This document shows positions 17,243 through 25,985 of a DNA stretch of 64,000 nt, piece by piece. The DNA comes from Verrucomicrobiales bacterium (GTDB lineage Bacteria > Verrucomicrobiota > Verrucomicrobiae > Limisphaerales > UBA1100): positions 3,342 through 67,341 of the forward strand of contig PBLV01000056.1 of the NCBI GenBank assembly GCA_002721895.1. Reading direction: 5' to 3'. The notes under the pieces were generated by a model, which saw nothing but the letters and a program-made list of their open reading frames with translations, was not told where the DNA came from and searched no databases. Positions within the stretch are counted from its first letter, which is position 1. Each line of letters starts with the position of its first letter. The position numbers and the translations under genes were made by a program.

Positions 17243-20184
17243 CGGATTTGAGGCATCTTGGTTGCTCGTCGAGGGTGGAGGTATTGTTCAAGCCGGCAAT
17301 CATAGTTGGTTTATTGTTAATGACAATGACCAACCTGTCGAATGCCGCCGAGGGGCCGATGTATCATTGGCTGTTCGAGCCGTTGCGCACGAAGGATAAG
17401 ATAGTGCAGCCGATGGAGGGTAAAGTGCCCGCGCGTTTCAATGGTTCTGCGCGTATCGAGGCAGAGAACGGTCCGTCACATCTCGCCTTGAGTGGCGTGG
17501 GGCATCGCGTTTGGGTGGCGGACGGGCTGGAAGGGTTTGCCTTGCCGCAAAAGGAAATCACCGTGATGGCGTGGGTGAAGGTCGATCGGCCGCTACGCTG
17601 GGGCGGCATCTGCGGCGTCATTCAGGACAACGGAAAATATGAACGCGGCTGGGTGCTGGGTTACGAGAATCAACGGTTCAATTTCGGCCTCAACTCGGAA
17701 GGCACCGAGGTAATCACTTACCTGAAAGATTCAGTGGACTACGTGAAGGGTCACTGGCACCACGTGGCCGGCGTGTATGACGGCGCGGAGATGCGACTGT
17801 ACGTAAACGGCAAGCTACGCGCCACCTCCGCCGCGCAGAAGGGCGCCATCCGCTACCCGCCGCAGGCGTTATTCGAGCTGGCGGCGTATCACGACGACGA
17901 TGAGTTTAACCGGCTAGCGGGCGGGCTGCACGAGGCCGCCGTGTGGTCGCGCGCGCTGAAGGGCTCGGAGGTGGAGGCTTTGTTTAAAGGCAAGGCGGAT
18001 AAGTTCCCCCTGCCGCCGCAGCCGGTGGAGATCGTGAGTGGGCCATTTGTGGGCTGGGCGGGTCGCACCACCGTGAAGGTCGAGTGGGAACTGGAACAAT
18101 CGATGACTGCGCGCGTGGTGTTTCGCTCCAGCGGCGGACAGAAGCTGGAGGCCAAGGTCGCCAGCAGCGCGGCGCGGCACATCGTGACCATGCGTGGCCT
18201 GTTGCCCGACACGGAATACACCTACCGCATCCACGCCAAGCGGGCGGATGGCCGGGAGTTTGTCAGCAAGCCGTATAGTTTTGATTCCTCTTTTTACTAT
18301 CGTCTGCCGGACATCCCTGTGGTGCCTTCGCCATTTCCGGATGACCGGCTGGCCAAGGCCGTACGAAAGGTGGCTGACATTATTTTGAGGCAATCAAAGA
18401 TCCGTCAGGGCTACTGCCTCGTGTTGGGGAGCGTGGAGGGAAGGCTGGCGCATGAGCTGGCGCGGCGCACGGATTTGCAGGTGGTGGTGGTGGAACCCGA
18501 TGCGGAAAAGGCGCAGGCCGCGCGGCGGGCCCTGAGCCGGGCAGGGCTGTACGGCATCCGAGCGAGCGTGCATCACGATGGTTTCGATGACCTGCCTTAC
18601 GGTCCGTATTTCGCAAACCTGATCGTCTCGGGCAGCCTCTTGCTGGACGGCAAGCTGCCGGGGAAAAGCGGCGCGGAGCTGCAGCGCGTGCTGCGGCCGG
18701 CAGGTGGAAAGGTGGTGCTGGTTCCAGGTGAGGGAGAAAGTTTAGACTTGGAGACGTTGAAATCATGGCTGGGTGATCCCCACCAATCGGGTGTGACGCT
18801 CAGGGCGGCAAAGGATTTGGTGGTGCTGGAGCGACTGCCGTTGAAGGGCGCGGGCGAATGGACACACCAGTACGGCAGCCCGGACAACACGACCAACAGC
18901 CGCGATGACCTCGTGCGTGGGGAGATGGGCGTGTTGTGGTGGGGCGAACCGGGTCCGCGGCCGATGCCCGATCGTGGCGGCCGCAATCCCGCGCCGCTCG
19001 CCGCCAATGGCCGCTTGTTCGTGCAGGGCGACCGCATGTTCTTCGGCATGGACGCCTACAACGGCTCGATTCTCTGGACGCTGTCCGCGCCGGAAATCCG
19101 CCGCTCCAACCTCCCTCGCGACGGCAGCAACATGGCGGCGTCGGAGGATTTCCTGTATCTCGCCGCTGGCGGCCACGCGCTGGGCATCGACGCGCAGACA
19201 GGCGAGCGCAAGCTGCGCTTTGACGCGCCCAAGGGGCGACACTGGGGGTACATGGGCGTCGTGGACGGGCGGTTGATCGGCACAGCGGTGAAGCCTCACT
19301 CGGCGTACGTGGCCGATGTCGGCGAATGGTACGATAGCGTCAAGGCGCCCGACGTCGGCCGGCTGGCGAGCGAGGAGGTGTTCAGCTTCGACCGCCGCAC
19401 CGGCAAGCGCCAGTGGAGCTACAAGGGCGGGCTGGTGATGAACTCCACCATCACGGTGGCCGATGGTGTGATGTACTTTGTTGAGAGCCGCAACGACGAG
19501 CCGCGCAAGTTGGCAACCAGCCGCATCGCGCCCAGTTCCTTAAACAAGCAGCACCTTGTGGCGCTGGACATGACGAATGGCCGCATGCTGTGGGAGCGCC
19601 CGGTGGATTTTTCCAAGTGCGAGAATATGCTCTACCTTATTCACTCCAAGGGCACACTGGTTGCCAGTGGCAGCGACCGCCACAAGGAGTATCATCTGCA
19701 TGCGTTCGACGTGAGCTCGTCGGCACTGCGATTCGGCACAGACAAGCCGGAGGTGCCTAAGCTATGGTATGCGAACCCGCCTGTGAATCCCAAGGATAAG
19801 GATGACCGCAACCAGCATCATGGTGGCCATCTGCAGCACCCCTTGGTGGTGGGCGGCAAGCTGTTTTCCGACAACCGTGCGTTTGACCTGCGAACCGGCA
19901 AGCGTCTGCCCATAAAGCTGCCTTCGCGCCGTGGCTGTGGGCTGATGGCTGCCAGCAAACACAGTATGTTTTACAGACACTACTTCCATGGCGTTTGGGA
20001 CTTGGAAAAGGACACGAAGATTCAGCTCGAAGGCATCCGCAGCGGCTGCTGGCTGGGCATCATCCCCGCGCAGGGATTGATGCTTGCGCCGGAGAGCAGC
20101 AGCGGTTGCTCGTGTACACATTCCATCCAAACCTCGGCTGCGTGGGCGCCGCGTAATGCCTTGAAGCAGCCGAAGAAAAAATAA
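17239..20184 (+). CDS. Large exported LamG-Fn3-Rossmann(methyltransferase-like)-propeller protein
   Basis: 981 residues. N-terminal signal/anchor (about 18-36). LamG/concanavalin-like domain about 40-250 (ITVMAWVKVD, HWHHVAGVYDGAEMRLYVNG). Fn3-like region about 262-350 (LLPDTEYTYRIHAKRADG). Rossmann domain about 370-535 resembling class I SAM methyltransferases: motif I-like LVLGSVEGRLAHELA (394-408), an acidic end of strand 2 at E419 in VVVVEPDAEKAQAAR, FANLIVSG (458-465) and LQRVLRPAGGKVVLV. C-terminal PQQ-type propeller about 560-960 (FFGMDAYNGSILW, ALGIDAQTGERKL, VFSFDRRTGKRQW). The ATG overlaps the previous gene by 4 bp. A SAM-type domain in an exported protein is odd; its Gly-rich loop is degenerate, so it may not bind SAM. 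Confidence 0.8.
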   Translation: MTDLRHLGCSSRVEVLFKPAIIVGLLLMTMTNLSNAAEGPMYHWLFEPLRTKDKIVQPMEGKVPARFNGSARIEAENGPSHLALSGVGHRVWVADGLEGFALPQKEITVMAWVKVDRPLRWGGICGVIQDNGKYERGWVLGYENQRFNFGLNSEGTEVITYLKDSVDYVKGHWHHVAGVYDGAEMRLYVNGKLRATSAAQKGAIRYPPQALFELAAYHDDDEFNRLAGGLHEAAVWSRALKGSEVEALFKGKADKFPLPPQPVEIVSGPFVGWAGRTTVKVEWELEQSMTARVVFRSSGGQKLEAKVASSAARHIVTMRGLLPDTEYTYRIHAKRADGREFVSKPYSFDSSFYYRLPDIPVVPSPFPDDRLAKAVRKVADIILRQSKIRQGYCLVLGSVEGRLAHELARRTDLQVVVVEPDAEKAQAARRALSRAGLYGIRASVHHDGFDDLPYGPYFANLIVSGSLLLDGKLPGKSGAELQRVLRPAGGKVVLVPGEGESLDLETLKSWLGDPHQSGVTLRAAKDLVVLERLPLKGAGEWTHQYGSPDNTTNSRDDLVRGEMGVLWWGEPGPRPMPDRGGRNPAPLAANGRLFVQGDRMFFGMDAYNGSILWTLSAPEIRRSNLPRDGSNMAASEDFLYLAAGGHALGIDAQTGERKLRFDAPKGRHWGYMGVVDGRLIGTAVKPHSAYVADVGEWYDSVKAPDVGRLASEEVFSFDRRTGKRQWSYKGGLVMNSTITVADGVMYFVESRNDEPRKLATSRIAPSSLNKQHLVALDMTNGRMLWERPVDFSKCENMLYLIHSKGTLVASGSDRHKEYHLHAFDVSSSALRFGTDKPEVPKLWYANPPVNPKDKDDRNQHHGGHLQHPLVVGGKLFSDNRAFDLRTGKRLPIKLPSRRGCGLMAASKHSMFYRHYFHGVWDLEKDTKIQLEGIRSGCWLGIIPAQGLMLAPESSSGCSCTHSIQTSAAWAPRNALKQPKKK

Positions 20185-20235
20185 AGCCGGCTAGAGCTTT
20201 GCCTCATTCTTGACACAGTGTATCACGGGTGATTT

Positions 20236-20263
20236 TGATTGAGGGTTGAGAACTGAGGACCGA
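20236..20263 (+). repeat. Heptamer tandem repeat tract (NNNYYGA)
   Basis: Four contiguous 7-mers, TGATTGA, GGGTTGA, GAACTGA and GGACCGA, share the ending TTGA or a one-transition variant. The tract ends 10 bases before the GTG start of the next gene, inside the 89-bp intergenic gap. Similar to the tract at 53914-53941. Confidence 0.5.
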
Positions 20264-20273
20264 GGGTGGGGCT

Positions 20274-20903
20274 GTGAGTTCGGATCGATCTCGAATTTTA
20301 AAGTTTGGCGGAGGGATGTTTGCGGTGGCGCTGGTCGGATACGGGCTTTTGTACAGTCTGGACAGCGAGTTGCGGCGCGGCGCGGGGCCGTGGGAGATGG
20401 ATTTTTCGGTGAGTGGGACAGGGGAACCGGTTGTGCGCATTCGACAGGAGGGGTTGGGGATTTCAGGATTCGAGATTGTGTTTCCGGGTGAAGCTGTGCC
20501 GGAGGGTTTTGTGCCAGAGACCCTGCGGTTTGATGAGGTGGCTCCGAGGAATGCGCCGGTGCCATTTGGCCGCTGGGTGTACCATGATCTGACGATTTTG
20601 CCGGGTGTGGTGACGCTGGAGTTGTTTTCGGAGATCAACGGGACACGGCGGCATGAGGTGGAATTGGTGCCGCGCAGGCTTTTTGTGAACCGGAAAGGGC
20701 ATGAATGGCAACGCAAAGGGGAATTACGGCTGAGACAGGGAGAGAAATTTACCGGCGGGGCACCGGATGCTGAGAGTTCGCGAGGGCGCCAGGGGAGCAG
20801 TTGGTGGCTTTGGCTGGTGGCGTTGACGCCGGTTTTGTTTGTGGCGGGGGTGTTTATTCTGAAGCGCCGCCCGGTCGACGCAGGGGAAGGGGGGGGCTCT
20901 TGA
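20274..20903 (+). CDS. Uncharacterised protein with two membrane segments
   Basis: 209 residues, starting at a GTG (20274); no ATG lies near that preserves the first hydrophobic helix. Hydrophobic segments lie at about 10-27 (FGGGMFAVALVGYGLLYSL) and about 176-197 (WWLWLVALTPVLFVAGVFIL), with an all-beta-looking extracytoplasmic region between them. Both ends should be cytoplasmic, giving a hairpin membrane protein with a roughly 145-residue external domain. I do not recognise the family. Its last 50 bp overlap, tail to tail, the 3' end of the serine hydrolase gene on the other strand. It is 89 bp from the GC-rich cluster and probably not part of it. Confidence 0.65.
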   Translation: MSSDRSRILKFGGGMFAVALVGYGLLYSLDSELRRGAGPWEMDFSVSGTGEPVVRIRQEGLGISGFEIVFPGEAVPEGFVPETLRFDEVAPRNAPVPFGRWVYHDLTILPGVVTLELFSEINGTRRHEVELVPRRLFVNRKGHEWQRKGELRLRQGEKFTGGAPDAESSRGRQGSSWWLWLVALTPVLFVAGVFILKRRPVDAGEGGGS

Positions 20904-22059
20904 GCGCCTCGGCGGCGAGGGTGCCGATTTGCCTTCGCAATGGAACTACATTGCCTTGGCCGTCGGGATGCAGTCGGTTACAGAGGAATATGACAAAGGT
21001 GTGGGATGCTGGGTCGATCCATATCGAGGGCCCAGTAAAACCTGTATGACCGAATGAGCCGATGGGAAAATGGGCGCCGCGGGGACTGCTGTAAACTGTA
21101 TCGACATCCCAGCCTAAAGCCCGGCGGGCAGGACGGTTTTTGGCATCCTTTTGCTCTGGGTTTTGGATGCGGACCCATTCCATCACGGTTTCCTTCTTGA
21201 AGATGAGCACGCCATCCAGTTCTCCGCCGTTGAGGATCATGCGGCAGAAGCGGGCGAGGTCTGGCGCGGTGGTAAACAACCCTGCGTGGCCAGCGATGCC
21301 TCGGGTTTTGCGTGCCCAGGGGTCATGGACGGTGCCGTGCAGCCAGCGGCCATTCTCCAGTGTGGTGGGGGCAATGCGGTTGTGTTTTGATGGTGGCGGG
21401 TTGTAGCCGGTGTCCTTCATCTTTAATGGGTTAAAGATTTCCTGTTGGCAGAAGGTGTCGATGGGGTGTTTGCTGGTTCGCCGGATGATTTCGTTGAGGA
21501 GTTGAAAGTTGATGTCACTATAGATGAAAACCGTGCCAGGCGGGTGCTGGGGAATCTCGGCGCAGCACTTGGCTATGCATTCGTCATGACCATCCCAACC
21601 CTCCAGCGAAATGCCGGGGCGCAATCCACTGGTGTGGGTGAGCAGGTGGCGAATGGTGATGGCATCGCGGCCATCGCTGGCAAACTCCGGGAGGTGCTGG
21701 GCAACCTTGTCGTCGAGGCCAAGCTTGGCTTGCTCCCAAAGGCGGAGCACGGCGGGGGTAGTGGCCACCGCCTTGGTGAGGGAGGCCACGTCATAAATGC
21801 TGTCGAGATGTGCTAGTGCGTGTTTGGGTTTTTCGCTGAGCTTGCCGTGAATTCTGGTATCGTGAACGCCGTTGTGTTCAATCCATGTCACTGCGCCGGG
21901 AAGATGGCCAGCGGCGCGGGCTTTCCCGATGGCTGTACTGATGGCGTGCAGTTTGTTCAGGTGAAATGTGGAGAGCAGCGCGGCGGATGGGGGGGGCGCC
22001 TCTGGCCAGCGAATGCACGCGGTGAGCAGACCGAGGGCGATGAGTGGAGCGCAACGCAT
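20854..22059 (-). CDS. Serine hydrolase, beta-lactamase / class C family lipoprotein
   Basis: 401 residues from ATG 22059 (the TTG two codons upstream is unlikely). A lipobox LLTAC places the lipidated Cys at 15. The class C beta-lactamase/DD-peptidase/esterase motifs are present: nucleophile S93 in SLTK (K96), the second motif Y180-S-D, and a late GHTG motif. HLLTHTSGL (138-146) and AGLFTTAPDLARF are also characteristic of this family. The protein is probably a periplasmic, membrane-tethered peptidase or esterase; actual beta-lactam hydrolysis cannot be inferred. It is divergent from the S9 peptidase gene, sharing an 86-bp upstream region. Confidence 0.88.
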   Translation of the reverse strand: MRCAPLIALGLLTACIRWPEAPPPSAALLSTFHLNKLHAISTAIGKARAAGHLPGAVTWIEHNGVHDTRIHGKLSEKPKHALAHLDSIYDVASLTKAVATTPAVLRLWEQAKLGLDDKVAQHLPEFASDGRDAITIRHLLTHTSGLRPGISLEGWDGHDECIAKCCAEIPQHPPGTVFIYSDINFQLLNEIIRRTSKHPIDTFCQQEIFNPLKMKDTGYNPPPSKHNRIAPTTLENGRWLHGTVHDPWARKTRGIAGHAGLFTTAPDLARFCRMILNGGELDGVLIFKKETVMEWVRIQNPEQKDAKNRPARRALGWDVDTVYSSPRGAHFPIGSFGHTGFTGPSIWIDPASHTFVIFLCNRLHPDGQGNVVPLRRQIGTLAAEALKSPPLPLRRPGGASE

Positions 22060-22145
22060 GCGCAAGGATAGGCTCGGCCTGCGATTGGCTCAAGTGGCTT
22101 CTAGCTTGCGGAGGGGATACTTTTCTGCGACAAAGGGTGAGCCTC

Positions 22146-24617
22146 ATGATGATCGCACGGATCGTTATTTTCAACTTGGTGTTCGCGTGTGTCTGGTTCG
22201 CGCGCGGGCAGGCGGAATACCAACAGGCGCCCGAATCCATTCAGCCTTTCTTCAAAGGTCGCCCGATGCCGCGGGTTTCAATGAGTCCAAACGGGGAGTA
22301 TCTGCTGATTGTGCAGGGGGTGCGATTCCAGCGCATCGAAGATTTGTCACGTCCGTACCTTGGCTTGGCGGGGGTACGGATTGACCCGGTCAACAACGGC
22401 CCGGCCCATCCGGTTTATTACACGGAGTTCCGGTTGTTGCGCATGAGCGATGGGAGGGAGGACAAGCTGCCCATGCCGGGCGGACGATCGCGTTTTAGCC
22501 TGCCGGTTTGGTCGCCGGATGGCAGCCGGTTTGCCTGCCTGCGTTACCAAAATGATCAGGTGGAAATCTGGGTGGGCAACCCTGCGCGACGCACATTGTC
22601 GCAGGTAAGAAACGTGCGGATCAATGCCGCGTTCGGACGGCCGTTTCAGTGGATGCCCGATGGGAAGAGCTTGTTGTGTCAGGTAATCTCAAGTCGCCGA
22701 GGCAAACCGCCTTCCCGGGGACGGCTTGCGCTGGGGCCATTGATCCAGGACACGCGCCCGGACAAGGCGCCGCATCGGGACTCGACGGATGGGCTGGAGA
22801 ATGATTTTGATCGCGAGTTGTTCCTCTACTACTGCCAGGCGGAGTTGGAAAGGGTGGATGTGGACACGGGCAAGCGGACAAGGCTGCGCAAGTTGAATCG
22901 TTCCCATGCGCCGGGCGAGTCTTTGAAGCCCACCATTTTTTTTAATTACGATATTTCACCGGAAGGCCGACATATTCTTGTGGAACGGCTGCACCCTCCT
23001 TTCACGCTTCATGTGCCGGCGGGAATGTTTGCCCGGAGCGTGGAGGTCTGGACCTTGACGGCGGACGTAAAAAGCGCCACGGCATTGCCTTCGGCCGAAA
23101 CCATTCCACTGGGCGGCGTGCAAAGCCGCCCCCGGGCGCATCATTGGCGGCCAACGGCTCCGGATACGCTTGTCTGGATCGAAGCGCTTGATAACGGTGA
23201 TCCCTCAAAACCTGCTGAGTTTCGGGATCGCATTGTCCTGTTGCCTATCGAGCAGGGAAGCAAGCAGAGTGAGTTAATGCGGCTGCCACATCGGTATTCG
23301 AAGATTTATTGGGGAGAGGATCCATCCGTGGCCTTGGTGCGCGAATACAATAGCAGTGACAACCAGCACCGCGTGTGGCGTGTGAACCCCGAGGACAAAA
23401 CGCGCGAACTTGGAAAGGTTTGGGACATCGCGGTGCAGGATCGGTACAACCATCCCGGTTTCCCCATGATGCGACAGCTCAAAAGTGGCAAGCGAGCAAT
23501 GCGCGTTGTGGACGGGAAAATTTTTCTGAATGGATGGGGGGCATCCGAGGATGGGGACCACCCGTTTCTAAAGCGGTTCGACTTGGAGACGGGAACCGAA
23601 GAGGTTCTTTTTGAATGTGGAGACAAGGGGTTTGAGGCTGTTGTTGGCATTTTGAATGACCGGGGTGAAAAGGGTGTGGAATTTGTTACCCACTATGAGT
23701 CATCGGGCGTCTACCCCAATTTCTATCGGCGGACGGAAAACGATGAGGCGCGCCAGCAGCTGACCAGATTCAAGGATCCGGTCAAGGCCCTTCGTGTTCG
23801 CAAGCAGGTGCTCACCTACTTCAGGGGAGAAGACAAACTATCCTGCATGCTGTATTTGCCTCCCGGGTATGACCTCGAAAACCCGATCCCCTTGCCAACG
23901 ATCCTTTGGGTTTATCCCCGGGAATACACGCGGGGAAGCGATGCGGGCCAAGTTGCGGGCAATCCCCGGCGGTTTGACCGCTTCACGGGTGCGGATCCGA
24001 GGTTTCTAACTCTGGAGGGTTATGCCGTATTGGATTTAAAGCTGCCCGTGGTGGGGGGGGGCGAGACAGCCAACGATCAGTTCATCGCGCAAATTGTTGC
24101 CTCTGCTGAGGCAGCCATAGCCAAGGCGGGGCAGATGGGTGTGGCAGATCTGGGCCGGGTTGGCTTGGGAGGGCACAGCTATGGAGCTTTCGCGACCGTA
24201 ACTCTGCTTGCACACTCGGATGTGTTTCAGGCCGGCGTGGCACTCAGCGGCGCCTACAACAGGACGCTTACCCCATTTGGTTTTCAAAATGAAAGACGCA
24301 CTCTTTGGGACGCCGCCGAGACTTACCGGAAGATGTCGCCCTTTTTTGATGTGCCCAAAATTCGCGAGCCGCTGCTTTTGATACATGGCGAGGAAGACAA
24401 CAACGCGGCTACCCTACCCATGCAGAGCCGCCGGCTTTTCCAAGCCATCAAGGGTCAGGAAGGGACGAAGGCCAGGCTGGTGATGCTGCCTCACGAGGCA
24501 CACCTGTACCGCACTCGTGAGTCCATTGAGCATGTGCTTCACGAAATGGTAGGCTGGTTTAATGAGCATGTGAAGGATCGAAAGCCGCAGCCCTCGCCAC
24601 CCGCGGCCGGCGGTTAG
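22146..24617 (+). CDS. Exported S9 prolyl-oligopeptidase-family serine peptidase
   Basis: 823 residues from ATG 22146, which begins a signal peptide ending FARGQA. The N-terminal half is a beta-propeller of the S9 type (SLPVWSPDGSRFACLRY near residue 115). The C-terminal alpha/beta-hydrolase domain holds the triad: S678 in GGHSYGAF, D751 in LLIHGEEDN and H786 in LPHEAHLY. LPPGYDLENPIPLPTILWVYP is the usual entry strand of the hydrolase domain. The overall plan recalls glutamyl endopeptidase-like S9 members. The longer frame upstream lacks a signal peptide and crosses the divergent gene start. It ends tail to tail with, and overlaps by 4 bp, the small membrane protein gene. Confidence 0.88.
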   Translation: MMIARIVIFNLVFACVWFARGQAEYQQAPESIQPFFKGRPMPRVSMSPNGEYLLIVQGVRFQRIEDLSRPYLGLAGVRIDPVNNGPAHPVYYTEFRLLRMSDGREDKLPMPGGRSRFSLPVWSPDGSRFACLRYQNDQVEIWVGNPARRTLSQVRNVRINAAFGRPFQWMPDGKSLLCQVISSRRGKPPSRGRLALGPLIQDTRPDKAPHRDSTDGLENDFDRELFLYYCQAELERVDVDTGKRTRLRKLNRSHAPGESLKPTIFFNYDISPEGRHILVERLHPPFTLHVPAGMFARSVEVWTLTADVKSATALPSAETIPLGGVQSRPRAHHWRPTAPDTLVWIEALDNGDPSKPAEFRDRIVLLPIEQGSKQSELMRLPHRYSKIYWGEDPSVALVREYNSSDNQHRVWRVNPEDKTRELGKVWDIAVQDRYNHPGFPMMRQLKSGKRAMRVVDGKIFLNGWGASEDGDHPFLKRFDLETGTEEVLFECGDKGFEAVVGILNDRGEKGVEFVTHYESSGVYPNFYRRTENDEARQQLTRFKDPVKALRVRKQVLTYFRGEDKLSCMLYLPPGYDLENPIPLPTILWVYPREYTRGSDAGQVAGNPRRFDRFTGADPRFLTLEGYAVLDLKLPVVGGGETANDQFIAQIVASAEAAIAKAGQMGVADLGRVGLGGHSYGAFATVTLLAHSDVFQAGVALSGAYNRTLTPFGFQNERRTLWDAAETYRKMSPFFDVPKIREPLLLIHGEEDNNAATLPMQSRRLFQAIKGQEGTKARLVMLPHEAHLYRTRESIEHVLHEMVGWFNEHVKDRKPQPSPPAAGG

Positions 24618-25051
24618 CCAATAGCTTTGCGGATGGCCGCGCAAAGTGCCTTCGGTTCGTCTGTGCCCAAGCGAATGTGCTTGCCGTTCTTCAACTCGAC
24701 CTCAACCGCATCCAGCCCGGATACATTGTAAAGCCATCCATGGGGTGTGTACTTGATTCCAAAGCCGTACCAAAATTTTTTTCGCACAGGATGGGCTCTG
24801 GAAATGTCGGGCACCATAAGTGTCTTGCGAAGCAAGCCGGGGCCAAATATCGCGCGCACATGGTTGGTGTCCACCGTGATGTGCAGGTCGTGGAACAGGA
24901 AAGCCAGCAGGCCCATGAATCCGAACAGAAACGGGAGAATCCTTTGTGCTTCTTCGCCGCCAAATGCTAAAAGGAGGGCTGTCGAAATAAAACATCCGCA
25001 GCCTATGCCTATCAGCATGGTGTGGCCCGGTTGTCGGTGATCGTAAATCAC
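24614..25051 (-). CDS. Small membrane protein with PH-like region
   Basis: 145 residues. A GTG start (25049-25051) overlaps the TGA of the upstream sugar isomerase-like gene (GTGA), supporting this start and coupling. Two hydrophobic helices about 12-30 (LIGIGCGCFISTALLLAF) and 36-54 (ILPFLFGFMGLLAFLFHDL) precede a hydrophilic C-terminal half (HITVDTNHVRAIFGPGLLRK.., then LDAVEVELKNGKHIRLGTDEP). The latter looks like a bacterial PH-type beta domain that follows a transmembrane hairpin in several membrane proteins. The family is not otherwise recognised. Confidence 0.7.
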   Translation of the reverse strand: MIYDHRQPGHTMLIGIGCGCFISTALLLAFGGEEAQRILPFLFGFMGLLAFLFHDLHITVDTNHVRAIFGPGLLRKTLMVPDISRAHPVRKKFWYGFGIKYTPHGWLYNVSGLDAVEVELKNGKHIRLGTDEPKALCAAIRKAIG

Positions 25052-25938
25052 TCCAGTAATGCCCCCAAGTCTTTTAGGGCTTTTGGCACGGCTGAGTAGG
25101 GATCCTCGCGCGATTCATATTCCAGGGTGACATAGCCCTGATAGTTCGCTTCGCGCAAAATTTTTGTCACGCGCTCAAGATTCGTGGGCTTGGTTGCGCC
25201 ACCGACACGCAATTCCATCTTGACTTGAACATTGACCGCAAATGGTGCGGCGGCGGTCATATCCTTGTAAGGGTCGGCAGTCCGAAAATTTCCCGTGTCC
25301 AAATTTACGCCAAACCATGGATGGTTTACCGCCTTTACGAACTGGATGAGGCTCGCGGCATCGCCGATGCTGTCGTGATTTTCAATCCCGAGAAAAATCC
25401 CCCGTTGCCCAGAATAATCACAGCATTCCCGAAGCGCATCGATGGCCCATTGGTCGGCCTCTTCACGCGCGACTCCTTTGGGTTCACGTCCGGCAAAAAC
25501 GCGGATGTGTGGAGCGCCAAGGGCTACGCAGTGGTCGATCCATTTTTTGACATAGGCAATTTGGCTGTCCCGTTGCTCGCCTTTTGGCAGGGAAAAATTA
25601 TTGCCGACCGCTGATCCACTGATGTCCACGCCGCGCAGGAACGCATGGCGGCGAATTTCCGCAAGATATTTGGGTGTCACATCCGGCCGAAAAAAATAAC
25701 TCGTCAGCTCTGTTCCATCGCATCCGTGATCGGCGCAGAAGTCAATGAACTGAAACATGTTCATGGGTTTGCCAGACGGCTGCCGCTTGCCGCCCTTCAT
25801 AAAGGCGAACTGGTTGCGGAAGGAGTAGGCGGCGAGCGAAAGCCGCAGGCGTGGTTTGCCGGTGCGTTTGAATGGTGCTCCCAGCGTAGTGCTGGCGGCG
25901 GTTGCGGTGGCACTGATCAAGAATTCCCTGCGTCGCAT
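25048..25938 (-). CDS. Tat-exported sugar phosphate isomerase/epimerase-like TIM barrel
   Basis: 296 residues from ATG 25936-25938, which opens a Tat signal (MRRREFLISATATAAS). The remainder matches the xylose isomerase-like / AP endonuclease 2 TIM-barrel family: SLAAYSFRNQ, GCDGTELTSYF, HIRVFAGREP, GIFLGIENHDSIGD with the metal-ligand Glu, HPWFGVNLDTGNF and GYVTLEYES near the end. These proteins bind a divalent metal and isomerise or epimerise sugars, but exported PVC members have no assigned substrate. Coupled by GTGA overlap to the small membrane protein. It is 47 bp downstream of the YlbF-like gene on the same strand. Confidence 0.85.
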   Translation of the reverse strand: MRRREFLISATATAASTTLGAPFKRTGKPRLRLSLAAYSFRNQFAFMKGGKRQPSGKPMNMFQFIDFCADHGCDGTELTSYFFRPDVTPKYLAEIRRHAFLRGVDISGSAVGNNFSLPKGEQRDSQIAYVKKWIDHCVALGAPHIRVFAGREPKGVAREEADQWAIDALRECCDYSGQRGIFLGIENHDSIGDAASLIQFVKAVNHPWFGVNLDTGNFRTADPYKDMTAAAPFAVNVQVKMELRVGGATKPTNLERVTKILREANYQGYVTLEYESREDPYSAVPKALKDLGALLE

Positions 25939-25985
25939 GGCGACAGTAGAGCACACCCTTTGATTGCGGTGAAGCGGATTGTCGG

